Notes under the pieces: generated by a model | Databases searched by the model: none | What the model was told of the DNA's origin: nothing | Seen by the model: only the letters and a program-made list of their open reading frames with translations | Origin: Regnicoccus frigidus | Lineage (GTDB): Bacteria > Cyanobacteriota > Cyanobacteriia > PCC-6307 > Cyanobiaceae | Assembly: GCA_025194985.1 (NCBI GenBank) | Contig: JAOANE010000003.1 | Coordinates: forward strand, 1 to 64,000 | DNA length: 64,000 nt | Direction of reading: 5' to 3' | Part shown: positions 9,213-15,789 of the stretch, piece after piece | Position numbering within the stretch: position 1 is the first letter of the stretch | Layout: each line of letters opens with the position of its first letter | Translations under genes and position numbers: made by a program

Positions 9213-9241
9213 GGGCGGGGCAGCCCTGCACGCAAGCCGGC

Positions 9242-10048
9242 ATGTTGAAAGAACAGAGCAGGCCGAAGCCTGATGGGTTGGAGCCCACGCTGCTGCTGAT
9301 TGTTCCAACCCTGGATTCCTACCGATTGCTGCCCAGGCTTGTGGCCTCGCTGCGCCACCAGACCTTCACCGGCTGGAGCGTGCTGTTCATCGACGGGCCG
9401 AGCGGGCCAGAGCATCGCGATGTTCTCGATCAGCTGTGCCATCAGGATGCCCGCTTCCGCTGGCAGCCGCAGGATCCAGCCGGGCCTGGGATCTTCGCGG
9501 CCATGAACCAGGGCTTCGCCGCCGCCGCCCCGCATGACTGGCTGCTGTTCTGGGGCTCCGATGACTGGGCACCAGCACTGGATGTGTTGGAGCGAGCCAT
9601 GGCAGCAATAGAAGATCTGACTGCACAGGCTGCACCGCCTGATCTGCTCGTTTGCAGGGGCCGCTATGTGAAGGGCTCTCGCCCAGGCCGTGCCACCGCT
9701 TTTCGCTGGCGCGGAACCTACCGGCGTTCCCTGTTTCTGGGGTCGACGCCCCCCCACCAGGCCACCCTGATCGGGCCAGGCGCCCGTTCCCGCCTGTCCC
9801 GTTACGCCCCAGGCTTTCGCCTCTCCGCAGACCTCGACTACTTCTTGCAGCTCTGCCGCGATCCGCAACTGCGGGTGCAGACGCTTGATCTTGAACTCGT
9901 CCACATGGCGCTGGGAGGCGTCAGCGGCGTCCAGCACCGCAGGCGCCTCCAAGAGGTGCGTCGCGCCTACCAGCGCGCCTTTGGTTGCTGCTGGCCCTTC
10001 CCCTATCTGTTGCGTTACGCCCAGAGGTTTCTCAGTGCGCTGGCGTAA
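9242..10048 (+). CDS. Glycosyltransferase family 2 (GT-A)
   Basis: A 268-residue GT-A enzyme similar to family 2 transferases that begin LLLIVPTLDSYRLLPRL. Further motifs are SVLFIDGPSGPEHRDVL, GIFAAMNQGFAAA and a metal site in LLFWGSDDWAPALDVL. The GIFAAMNQG-x20-GSDD arrangement is typical of enzymes in O-antigen and capsule clusters that resemble colanic acid WcaA/WcaE. The stop lies 14 bases inside the next gene, so the two are coupled. Its substrate is unknown. Confidence 0.8.
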   Translation: MLKEQSRPKPDGLEPTLLLIVPTLDSYRLLPRLVASLRHQTFTGWSVLFIDGPSGPEHRDVLDQLCHQDARFRWQPQDPAGPGIFAAMNQGFAAAAPHDWLLFWGSDDWAPALDVLERAMAAIEDLTAQAAPPDLLVCRGRYVKGSRPGRATAFRWRGTYRRSLFLGSTPPHQATLIGPGARSRLSRYAPGFRLSADLDYFLQLCRDPQLRVQTLDLELVHMALGGVSGVQHRRRLQEVRRAYQRAFGCCWPFPYLLRYAQRFLSALA

Positions 10049-10622
10049 ACCACCTGCCCTGGTGGCGCTGGCTGCAGTGGCGGCCAGCGGCTGGCTGGCC
10101 TGGCCCTGGCTGGCGCCAACGCTCTGGCCCGCGGCCGGCGGCGCAGCGATCGTGGTGCTCTCCGAGGATCCGCGCCGCACCACAGCAGCCCTTGATCTCT
10201 GGCAGCAGGATCCCACGCGGCAGCTGGTGATCCAGGGTTTTCCCTACCTGCAGGGAATCGCCCGCAGGCAGATTGCCGCTCGCCAACCGGGGCCGGCGGC
10301 GTTGGCCCGGGTCACCACGCTCACCTGCGGCGTCGACACGGTGGGCCAGCTCACCTGCCTGGCTGACTGGATCCGCAGCCGCAGCAACTCCCTGCCCCTG
10401 GGCCAGGTCACCCTGGTGACCGATCAGCCCCATCTCCCCAGGGCCCAGACCATCGCTGAAATCGTGCTCGGCGCCAAAGGAATCCGCGTGGAGGGTCTGG
10501 GGGTGCCCATCGACGAACCGGCCGAAAACCCGCTGCGGCGCCTGCGCGACCAACTGCGCTCCCAGTTCTGGCGCGCCACCGGCTGGAATGGCCGCCCGGC
10601 CTTCCTGAAACGGCAGCCATGA
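10035..10622 (+). CDS. DUF218 / YdcF-like (ElyC/SanA) envelope protein
   Basis: 195 residues from GTG 10035, which overlaps the end of the previous gene by 14 bases. An N-terminal signal anchor (ALVALAAVAASGWLAWPWL) precedes a Rossmann-like DUF218 fold: AIVVLSEDPRRTTAAL, LVIQGFPYL, GQVTLVTDQPHLPRAQTIAEIVL (the conserved T-D/S-x-x-H-x-x-RA element) and IRVEGLGVPID. ElyC and SanA relatives affect cell-envelope polymers, and cyanobacterial copies are often found with glycan genes. An exact reaction is not established, so the role here is inferred from context. Confidence 0.72.
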   Translation: MRWRKPPALVALAAVAASGWLAWPWLAPTLWPAAGGAAIVVLSEDPRRTTAALDLWQQDPTRQLVIQGFPYLQGIARRQIAARQPGPAALARVTTLTCGVDTVGQLTCLADWIRSRSNSLPLGQVTLVTDQPHLPRAQTIAEIVLGAKGIRVEGLGVPIDEPAENPLRRLRDQLRSQFWRATGWNGRPAFLKRQP

Positions 10623-10713
10623 CCTCATGGCGTGGAGCCGATCGCCTGGCCTTTGGAGTGAACGATCTGGTCCAGGGGTGGACTAACCTGATTTCAGAGG
10701 TCTCTTCGAATCC

Positions 10714-10995
10714 ATGCAACTTGAAGAGTCACCGGCTGAAGCGAGGCGCATGGTGAACGTGCATGAAGCGAAGACCCACTTCTCGCGTCTGATCGATGCG
10801 GCCCATGCCGGCGAGACGATTGTGATCGCCAAGGGTGGGCGTCCCTGGGCCAGGCTTGTTCCCCTGGAGGAGTCCCAGCCCAGGCGGCAGCCCGGTGTGT
10901 TGAAGGGCCGCCTACACCTACCCGGGCTGGAGGTGTTGCTGGCTCCGCTCCCTGAGGAAGAGCTGCACACCTTCGAGAGCTCCTTGCTTCCCTGA
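10714..10995 (+). CDS. Phd/YefM-family antitoxin
   Basis: 93 residues. The segment VNVHEAKTHFSRLIDAAHAGETIVIAKGGRP... is the classic Phd/YefM N-terminal DNA-binding fold (here split: VNVHEAKTHFSRLIDA, then GETIVIAKGGRPWARLVPL). The C-terminal tail (VLLAPLPEEELHTFESSL) should bind and block the toxin. Start is ATG 10714; ATG 10750, just before VNVHEAK, is an alternative. The stop overlaps the toxin's ATG (TGATG), the usual antitoxin-first arrangement. Such pairs regulate their own promoter, expected in the 90-base gap upstream. Confidence 0.85.
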   Translation: MQLEESPAEARRMVNVHEAKTHFSRLIDAAHAGETIVIAKGGRPWARLVPLEESQPRRQPGVLKGRLHLPGLEVLLAPLPEEELHTFESSLLP

Positions 10996-11381
10996 TGCAG
11001 CTATTGCTCGATACGCACGCCCTTCTCTGGTGGTTGGCCGAGCCGGAACGACTTTCCGCACAGGTGCTTGCTGCTCTCGTCGATCCATCTCAGCAGGTCT
11101 TCGTCAGTGCGGCATCGGCCTGGGAGATCGCCACCAAGCACCGTCTGGGCCGGTTGCCCTCCGCCGACATCCTGCTGCAGGAGGGATGGACGCTGCTGGA
11201 AGCTCAGGGCTTCGTGGCTCTGCCGGTGACCTGGCGCCATGGCCTGCGGGCCGGCAGCTACGCCCTGGCTCACCGTGATCCCTTCGATCGCCTGCTTGCC
11301 GCTCAGGCGGAACTCGATGGTCTCACCCTGGTCACGGTCGATCCTGCCCTGGCCAGCTTCCCCTGCCGCAGGTTGTGGTGA
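10995..11381 (+). CDS. VapC-family PIN-domain toxin ribonuclease
   Basis: 128 residues with the PIN-domain acid residues: D6 in LLLDTHALLWWL, E in SAASAWEIATKHRLGRL (about residue 43), D in HRDPFDRLLAAQAELDGL (about residue 96) and D in LVTVDPAL (about residue 116). The layout LDTHALLWW...S-A-W-E-I-x-x-K is the subgroup that partners with Phd antitoxins. It would cleave RNA when free of antitoxin. It overlaps the antitoxin by one base and the following epimerase gene by seven, so the toxin gene is inserted into a coupled run of glycan genes. Confidence 0.87.
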   Translation: MQLLLDTHALLWWLAEPERLSAQVLAALVDPSQQVFVSAASAWEIATKHRLGRLPSADILLQEGWTLLEAQGFVALPVTWRHGLRAGSYALAHRDPFDRLLAAQAELDGLTLVTVDPALASFPCRRLW

Positions 11382-12304
11382 GCGGTGCGCCAACCCTGGT
11401 GATCTTCGGTGCCAACAGCCTCTGCGCTGAGGCATTGATCAAGCTGCTGCAGGCGGGCACCTCCTGGGTTGGGCTTGGGCGACACCGCCCACCAGGTGTG
11501 GCCGGGCTGTGCTGGCACCACTGCGATCTCAGCGATCTCTCGGGGCAAGGGCTTGAGGCCGCCGCCGCTGCCCTGCCCCCGGGGCCCCAGATCTGGATCG
11601 GCTTCGCCCCCATCTGGCTGCTGGCGCCCTTCCTGGCTGCGATGGCCCGCCACAAGCCTGAAGCACTCGCAGAGCTGAGGGGAGTGGTGGCTTGCTCGTC
11701 GTCGAGCGTGATCACCAAGCGCTTCGCCGCCAACCGCTTCGATCGAGAGCTGGCGGCGCGTCTGGCTCACTCCCAGACCCTGCTTCTGGAGACCTGCGAG
11801 CAGCTGGGCGTTCCCGCCCGGATCCTGGCGCCCACCCTGATTCACGGCCGCAGCGCCCATCACGCCGACCGCAATGTGGAAGCGCTGCGAAGCTTGTTGC
11901 GCCGGCTGCCGCTGCTTCCCCTTCCAGCCCAGACGGGCCTGCGCCAGCCGATTGCCGCCGCCGATCTGGCTGCGGTGGCTCTTCAACAGGGGCGTGAGAT
12001 GGCCAGCACCGCGAAGGAATCGCCCCTGAGTGAATCAGCCGTGCTGCCGCTGGGTGGAGACGAAACCCTCAGCTATCACGCCCTGCTGGCGCGGATCCAG
12101 GCGGGCGATCCGCGCGCGGCCCGCTGCCGGCTGCTCACCCTGCCCACCTCTTTTTTTCAGTGGCTGGCGTCACCGCTGCTGCTGGTGTCGCCGAAAACTT
12201 TCGAGGCGGTGTTGCGCTTGAGCGCGGATCTGGCCGGGTTTACTTGTGTTGCTGATCTGCTCGGGCGTTCGCCCCAGCCGTTCCAGGTGCAGCCGCCGCC
12301 ATGA
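11375..12304 (+). CDS. NAD-dependent epimerase/dehydratase family protein (WbpV-like role)
   Basis: 309 residues of the extended SDR superfamily. The N-terminal LVIFGANSLCAEALIKLL replaces the usual GxxGxxG with GANSLC, and the serine-rich VACSSSSVITKRF is at the active-site position, but the canonical Y-x3-K pair is not evident. Middle motifs are RILAPTLIHGRSAHHADRN and LRQPIAAADLAAVALQQ. A C-terminal LSYHALLARI follows. Paired epimerase plus polyprenyl-phosphate transferase (WbpV/WbpL-like) is known from O-antigen loci, and here the stop overlaps the transferase ATG (ATGA). Start is one of two tandem GTGs (11375 or 11378) inside the end of vapC. Confidence 0.7.
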   Translation: MVSGAPTLVIFGANSLCAEALIKLLQAGTSWVGLGRHRPPGVAGLCWHHCDLSDLSGQGLEAAAAALPPGPQIWIGFAPIWLLAPFLAAMARHKPEALAELRGVVACSSSSVITKRFAANRFDRELAARLAHSQTLLLETCEQLGVPARILAPTLIHGRSAHHADRNVEALRSLLRRLPLLPLPAQTGLRQPIAAADLAAVALQQGREMASTAKESPLSESAVLPLGGDETLSYHALLARIQAGDPRAARCRLLTLPTSFFQWLASPLLLVSPKTFEAVLRLSADLAGFTCVADLLGRSPQPFQVQPPP

Positions 12305-13239
12305 GCACTCCCCTCGCCTCGGCCTGGATCAGCGTGCCGCTGGCGGCACTGAGCTGCTGGCTGCTGCTGCTGGTGCTGCTGCCCCTGCTGCGCCGGGGCC
12401 TGCTCGATCAGCCCAATGCCCGCAGCGCCCACCGCCTGCCCACGCCGCGTGGCGGTGGGGTGGGCTTCGTGTTGGTGAGCTGCCTCTGGGGCTTTCCGTT
12501 GGTTCCGCTGCTCTGCGCGCCCCTGGCGCTGGTGGGGCTCCTTGATGATCGGCTGAATCTGCCGGCGGCCCTGCGCTACGGAGCTCAGCTGGCCACCGCC
12601 ATCGCCTTAGTGTTGGCCGTCGGGCCGTCACCGATTGCGCCACTGCTGCTGGCCGTTGCCTTAGTGGCGATCACGGCAGTGATCAACTTCTTCAATTTCA
12701 TGGATGGCCTCGATGGCCTTGTGGCCGGTTGCTCGGCCGTGGTGTTCGCCGTAGCCGCGATCAGCTCCGGAGCGTCCTGGCTCTGGCCCCTGGTGGGGGC
12801 CCTGCTGGGCTTCCTGATCTGGAACTGGAGCCCGGCGCGGCTGTTCATGGGCGATGTGGGCAGCACCTTCCTTGGTGCGGTGTTCGCCGGGGTGGTGCTG
12901 CAGGCTCCCGGCGTTGCCGATGGCCTGGCGTTGCTGCTGGTGGCCGTGCCGTTGCTGGCCGATGCCCTGATCTGCGTACTGCGGCGGCTGATGGCCGGCC
13001 AGCCGGTGTTCCAGGCCCATCGGCTGCACCTCTACCAGCGCCTGCAGCAGGCCGGCTGGTCGCACCGTCGGGTGTGCCTGGTCTACCTGGTGGCAACCGC
13101 GCTGATCGGTGCGGCGCTGCTGGCGGGTGGCGGGGTGGCTGGGTCGGCTGCGGCGGCCGTGGTGCTGGCCTGGGGTGTGGCGCTCGATCGCACGCTGGCG
13201 GTGCCGTTTTCCACGGCGGTTCAGCAGGCGGATCGGTGA
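12301..13239 (+). CDS. WecA/WbpL-like polyprenyl-phosphate sugar-1-phosphate transferase
   Basis: This 312-residue, multi-helix membrane protein belongs to the MraY/WecA superfamily. Visible hallmarks are GLLDDRLNL (aspartate pair, about residue 81), NFFNFMDGLDGLVAG (about residue 130), RLFMGDVGSTFLG (about residue 180) and the cytoplasmic HRLHLYQRL loop (about residue 240). It should attach the first sugar phosphate to undecaprenyl phosphate and so start synthesis of the cluster's repeat unit. It is coupled to the upstream epimerase. Shortened copies of this gene and of the epimerase tail occur downstream. Confidence 0.85.
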   Translation: MSTPLASAWISVPLAALSCWLLLLVLLPLLRRGLLDQPNARSAHRLPTPRGGGVGFVLVSCLWGFPLVPLLCAPLALVGLLDDRLNLPAALRYGAQLATAIALVLAVGPSPIAPLLLAVALVAITAVINFFNFMDGLDGLVAGCSAVVFAVAAISSGASWLWPLVGALLGFLIWNWSPARLFMGDVGSTFLGAVFAGVVLQAPGVADGLALLLVAVPLLADALICVLRRLMAGQPVFQAHRLHLYQRLQQAGWSHRRVCLVYLVATALIGAALLAGGGVAGSAAAAVVLAWGVALDRTLAVPFSTAVQQADR

Positions 13240-13245
13240 TGGAGA

Positions 13246-13305
13246 TGGCCGCTGAGGCTGGCTTCCTGGCTGAGCTTTTGCTCCAAGTCCTCAGGCAGTC
13301 TCAGG
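13246..13305. repeat. 60-bp direct repeat, copy 1 (fragment of an RHH antitoxin gene)
   Basis: This stretch matches 14865-14924 with three mismatches by eye. In the second copy it is the minus-strand coding sequence for the N-terminal LRLPEDLVQKLSQEASL of the ribbon-helix-helix antitoxin. Here there is no surrounding antitoxin gene, so it is an orphan fragment directly after the WecA-like gene. Confidence 0.75.
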
Positions 13306-13323
13306 ATGCGCCTGATGCCCTAG

Positions 13324-13419
13324 GACATCGACCTGGTCCGGAGAGAGGCCCTTGCACAGCAGGGCCATGCGTTCACCTGGGCGGCAGCGGTGGAACGGTT
13401 GGCGGGGATTCTGGGCTGA
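13324..13419 (+). pseudogene. C-terminal relic of a glycosyltransferase
   Basis: In frame from 13324, 31 codons read DIDLVRREALAQQGHAFTW and then AAAVERLAGILG before TGA 13417. The pattern 'R-x-A-L-x...F-T-W-x-x-x-A-E-R-L' is how many family 4 glycosyltransferases end. No upstream body of such a gene remains, and it is not an obvious copy of any intact glycosyltransferase in the window. The minus-strand vapC gene at 13373-13816 reads through the same bases in its last 15 codons. Identification rests on a short segment. Confidence 0.4.
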
Positions 13420-13816
13420 AGGGATTCAGCACCTGCACCCCTGTGGGGATGAAATGGCGAACGTTGCGTGTCACCACCTGCAATCCGTGCTCCAGTGCCG
13501 TGGCTGCGATCATCAGGTCAGCGCCGTCATGGCCGATCTCCGCTGAAAGCTGGCCCCAGCGTCTGGCGATGGCACCATCGACAGGAAGGATTCGCTGGCC
13601 ATACAACAACAGCAATCCCTCCAGCCAGCCCTGCAGACGCCTGGCGAATACGGCATCAACCTTCTGCTTAATCACGATGCCCCGCTCGATCTCTCCAAGA
13701 CTGATCACACTTAGATAGAGATCATCGGAATTCTGCTCACTGAGCCAGGCCACCACGCCTGGATCCCGCCCACGCCTGCGCAGTTCTGAGATGACAACCG
13801 TATCCAGTAGAAACAC
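13373..13816 (-). CDS. VapC-family PIN-domain toxin ribonuclease
   Basis: 147 residues from GTG 13816, directly after the antitoxin's TAA. PIN residues: FLLDTVVISELRRRG (D5, E11), SVISLGEIERGI (E about residue 42), DGADLMIAATALEHGLQVVTRN (D about 97 and the final N/D region). FLLDT-x3-SE is the VapC/FitB-type opening. The C-terminal proline-rich tail (SPESPPTVPPLPPR) is unlike family members and is encoded across a glycosyltransferase relic on the other strand, so the original stop has probably been lost. The fold core is complete and activity is plausible. Confidence 0.85.
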   Translation of the reverse strand: MFLLDTVVISELRRRGRDPGVVAWLSEQNSDDLYLSVISLGEIERGIVIKQKVDAVFARRLQGWLEGLLLLYGQRILPVDGAIARRWGQLSAEIGHDGADLMIAATALEHGLQVVTRNVRHFIPTGVQVLNPFSPESPPTVPPLPPR

Positions 13817-14077
13817 TTACTCCTCCCAGTGCCGGGGCTCCAGTTCAGCGCGCTCGATGCTGCCGTCGTCCTGAGGCAGCTCCAGGAGCAGCTCCACCAT
13901 GCTGGGCTGGTTTGAGCGCTCCAGCCGTCGCAGGCGTTCGTACTCCTCAACTCCTAACACCACCGTGGCGGGTTTGCCACGCCGTGTGACCAGTTGGGGG
14001 CGACCGGCCATGGCGGCGTTCACCACTGCACTGAAGCAGTTCTTGGCGTCCTGCAGGGTCCAGACTTCCGATGCCAT
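13817..14077 (-). CDS. Phd/YefM-family antitoxin
   Basis: 86 residues beginning MASEVWTLQDAKNCFSAVV, followed by GRPQLVTRRGKPATVVLGVEEYERLRRL, the Phd/YefM fold with its conserved R-x-G-K/R-P-A-x-V-V strand. The C-terminal half (ELLLELPQDDGSIERAELEPRHWEE) is the acidic toxin-binding tail. TAA abuts the vapC start, and the pair is transcribed leftward. It should neutralise the adjacent VapC and repress the module's promoter, expected just right of 14077. Confidence 0.87.
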   Translation of the reverse strand: MASEVWTLQDAKNCFSAVVNAAMAGRPQLVTRRGKPATVVLGVEEYERLRRLERSNQPSMVELLLELPQDDGSIERAELEPRHWEE

Positions 14078-14183
14078 GGCCTTTTCCTGGCTAGATGATC
14101 AAGCTAGCTGTTTAAGAGCCGAAAAGGCCTGTCCTTGATGAGGTGAAGGTTATGTCCGGCTGGAATCCTTTTCTGCGCCCTAC

Positions 14184-14276
14184 TGGAGCCCGGCGCGGCT
14201 GTTCATGGGGGCAGTGTTCGCCGGGGTGGTGCCGTTTTCCACGGCAGTTCAGCAGGCCGAGGAGCGGGGAGGCTGA
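14184..14276 (+). pseudogene. Shortened copy of the WecA-like gene (in-frame fragments)
   Basis: These 31 codons, ending in TGA, join three separated pieces of the WecA-like gene at 12301-13239. They are WSPARLFMG (source near 12826), AVFAGVV (source near 12875) and PFSTAVQQA (source near 13202). The intervening segments, including the active-site DVGSTFLG and about 100 codons, are missing, yet the reading frame is kept throughout. No start or upstream body exists. It is a remnant of a second copy, not a functional enzyme. Confidence 0.8.
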
Positions 14277-14282
14277 ATCGAT

Positions 14283-14633
14283 TCAGACCATCCCCATCAC
14301 GCTCCTAAGTGCCTGCTCGAGGGTGGCCATCTCCGCTCTGGTGAGGATGGTGAGGGGGCCTTCACCGATTCGTGTGCGATCGAGGGCGCGGGGCTGTTCG
14401 GCCATGGCATAACTGTTGCGCAGGAGCCGATCACGGGCGGGCACGCTCACCCGCAGGGCTTCGGCACCGCGGCGCTGCTGGGTTGTGAGGGGCACAACAA
14501 GCACTGTGGCGAGCCCCGCCTCCGAAAGCGGATCCGCCTGGATCACCACCACCGGACGGACTTTCCCTACTTCTGCGCCCTGATTCGGGTGGAGGCGCGC
14601 CACCCAGATCTCGCCGCGGCGAATCATCGCCAC
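14283..14633 (-). CDS. PemK/MazF-family toxin endoribonuclease
   Basis: 116 residues. RRGEIWVARLHPNQGAEVGK, then RPVVVIQADPL, TVLVVPLTTQQRR and RNSYAMAEQPRALDRTRIG are the ordered motifs of PemK/MazF mRNA interferases, with the catalytic arginine/threonine region in VVPLTT. The C-terminus (LTRAEMATLEQALRSVMGM) is typical. It overlaps the antitoxin gene by 10 bases. Start is ATG 14633 with an alternative ATG two codons later. The module is oriented opposite to the surrounding glycan genes. Confidence 0.87.
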   Translation of the reverse strand: MAMIRRGEIWVARLHPNQGAEVGKVRPVVVIQADPLSEAGLATVLVVPLTTQQRRGAEALRVSVPARDRLLRNSYAMAEQPRALDRTRIGEGPLTILTRAEMATLEQALRSVMGMV

Positions 14634-14947
14634 CAGAGATCGTTCTGTGTATCGGCATCGCCACTTACGGGATCTGTCTCCGCCCGCTCCAGGGCTTCGT
14701 TCTCGGCCGGCAGGAAGTCGGCTGCGGCGGCGAGGGCTTCGGCGCAGGCCGCTGGGTCGGAGGCCAGCACCCTGGCGGCGGCCTCCATGGCCGCTTCCAG
14801 GCGCTCTCGCTCCCTACGGGAGAGGAGAGCTTCCAGGGCCTCTCGGATCAGCTGGGAGCGGGGCTGGCCGCTGAGGCTGGCTTCCTGGCTGAGCTTTTGC
14901 ACCAAGTCCTCTGGCAGTCTTAGGCTGACGGCACCCATGAAGCACAT
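14624..14947 (-). CDS. Ribbon-helix-helix antitoxin (PemI/MazE-like partner)
   Basis: 107 residues. The N-terminal AVSLRLPEDLVQKLSQEA strand-helix, followed by GQPRSQLIREALEALL, is a CopG/ribbon-helix-helix DNA-binding unit. The C-terminal region (ASDPAACAEALAAAADFLPAENE) is acidic and would bind the toxin. It precedes and overlaps the PemK/MazF gene. ATG 14947 and ATG 14938 are both possible starts, the latter giving MGAVSLRLPED directly. Its first third is duplicated as an orphan 60-bp fragment at 13246-13305. Confidence 0.82.
   Translation of the reverse strand: MCFMGAVSLRLPEDLVQKLSQEASLSGQPRSQLIREALEALLSRRERERLEAAMEAAARVLASDPAACAEALAAAADFLPAENEALERAETDPVSGDADTQNDLWWR
14865..14924. repeat. 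60-bp direct repeat, copy 2 (inside the RHH antitoxin gene)
   Basis: This segment lies in the N-terminal coding part of the antitoxin at 14624-14947 and matches 13246-13305 in the same orientation with three substitutions by eye. As it is within an intact gene, this is the parental copy. Such a pair could support recombination deleting about 1.6 kb, including the VapBC module between them. Confidence 0.75.
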
Positions 14948-15005
14948 TCTGCAAGTTTTTCTGTATCACAAATTGTAGGACGTCTCGTAGGGCTTCACGG
15001 CATGT

Positions 15006-15061
15006 CAGGGATAGATCAAGCCAGTCGACCGGGCGATGCAGCAGGTGGCGATCATGTCTTC
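15006..15061 (-). pseudogene. Possible PIN-domain (VapC) relic
   Basis: Minus-strand frame reads EDMIATCCIARSTGLIYP before a stop. The D-x-x-I-A-x-x-x-I-A-x-x-x-G-L pattern resembles the third acidic motif region of PIN toxins (compare DLMIAATALEHGL in the VapC at 13373-13816). Nothing recognisable precedes it. The match is short, so this is tentative. Confidence 0.25.
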
Positions 15062-15122
15062 GAATTGGCATCCGCTTAGAAGGTGTGACGCACTTCGTGA
15101 TTGCCCTGTGCTGGCTGGATGA

Positions 15123-15478
15123 TCAGACTTGGATGAGCTGCAGCACAGGAAAGACCTGCCGATAGCCCTGGGCATCACGCGTCAGCAGCTCGCAGCGCTC
15201 GATCACCGCATGGGCACCGATCAGGACATCCGACAGGATCATTTGGCGTGTGCCACCTCTGGAGCGGTAAGCGGCATGGGCGCGGGCCGCCAGAAAGGCA
15301 GCTTCTCGGGGAATCGGCCGATAGTTGTAAAGATGAAGCGGCAGCGCCTCATCCACCACCTCGATCCTTTCATAGGCAAAAGCCACATCGCCATCGATCA
15401 GCGCATTGATCGCTACGGGTCCAGCGGTTAGGCAGCGGGCCCGGTGATCACATCCAGCAGCACATAGGAATCCACCAT
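15123..15478 (-). pseudogene. Broken VapC (PIN-domain) toxin gene
   Basis: The minus strand begins MVDSYVLLDVITG, a VapC opening, then meets TAA (15428-15430). A different frame continues with RCLTAGPVAINALIDGDVAF, AYERIEVVDEALPL, EAAFLAARAHAAYRSRGG, MILSDVLIGAHA and LLTRDAQGYRQVFPVL, the normal remainder of this VapC subgroup. About 20 expected codons between the two parts are missing, so a deletion has shifted the frame. The remaining C-terminal piece keeps two motif regions but lacks the first active-site aspartate, so no active toxin is expected. Confidence 0.8.
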
Positions 15479-15634
15479 CGCCTCCTGGGCGCGCTGAGGC
15501 CCCTCGTCTTCCACCTTCTCGAGCACCACCCGATCGCCAACCAGCCGAAACTGCACCCCACAGCTGGGATGCAAGCCCGCCTGCTCACGAATGGCCTGGG
15601 GGATCGTGACCTGGCCCTTGCTGGTGATGCGCAT
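15428..15634 (-). CDS. AbrB/MazE-type antitoxin, fused in frame to the start of broken vapC
   Basis: 68 residues from ATG 15634, which has GGGAG about 8 bases upstream. MRITSKGQVTIPQAIREQAG is the AbrB swapped-hairpin DNA-binding signature, followed by VQFRLVGDRVVLEKVEDE. Normal partners end with a toxin-binding tail. Here the frame instead runs on through AQEAMVDSYVLLDVITG, the first codons of vapC, to the stop. So the antitoxin tail appears deleted and replaced by toxin N-terminal residues. DNA binding may persist; toxin neutralisation probably does not matter as vapC is broken. Confidence 0.75.
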   Translation of the reverse strand: MRITSKGQVTIPQAIREQAGLHPSCGVQFRLVGDRVVLEKVEDEGPQRAQEAMVDSYVLLDVITGPAA

Positions 15635-15789
15635 GCGAATTCTCCCATGGCTCAGTAAGACACTTCCTTGAGCTGTGGGGGCTTCGCTATCGACTAGAGA
15701 CACTTGCCTGCCCAGGATCAGCCTGAAGGATGGGCGCTTGATGGGCGCACGCACTTGTCTGTTCCAGGATGAGGTGCAGGTGTTTCCCT

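Noticed and set aside
12729..13718. Plus-strand frame of 329 codons crossing the WecA-like gene end
   Set aside because: Arginine/glycine-rich out-of-frame reading of the membrane protein with no motif support.
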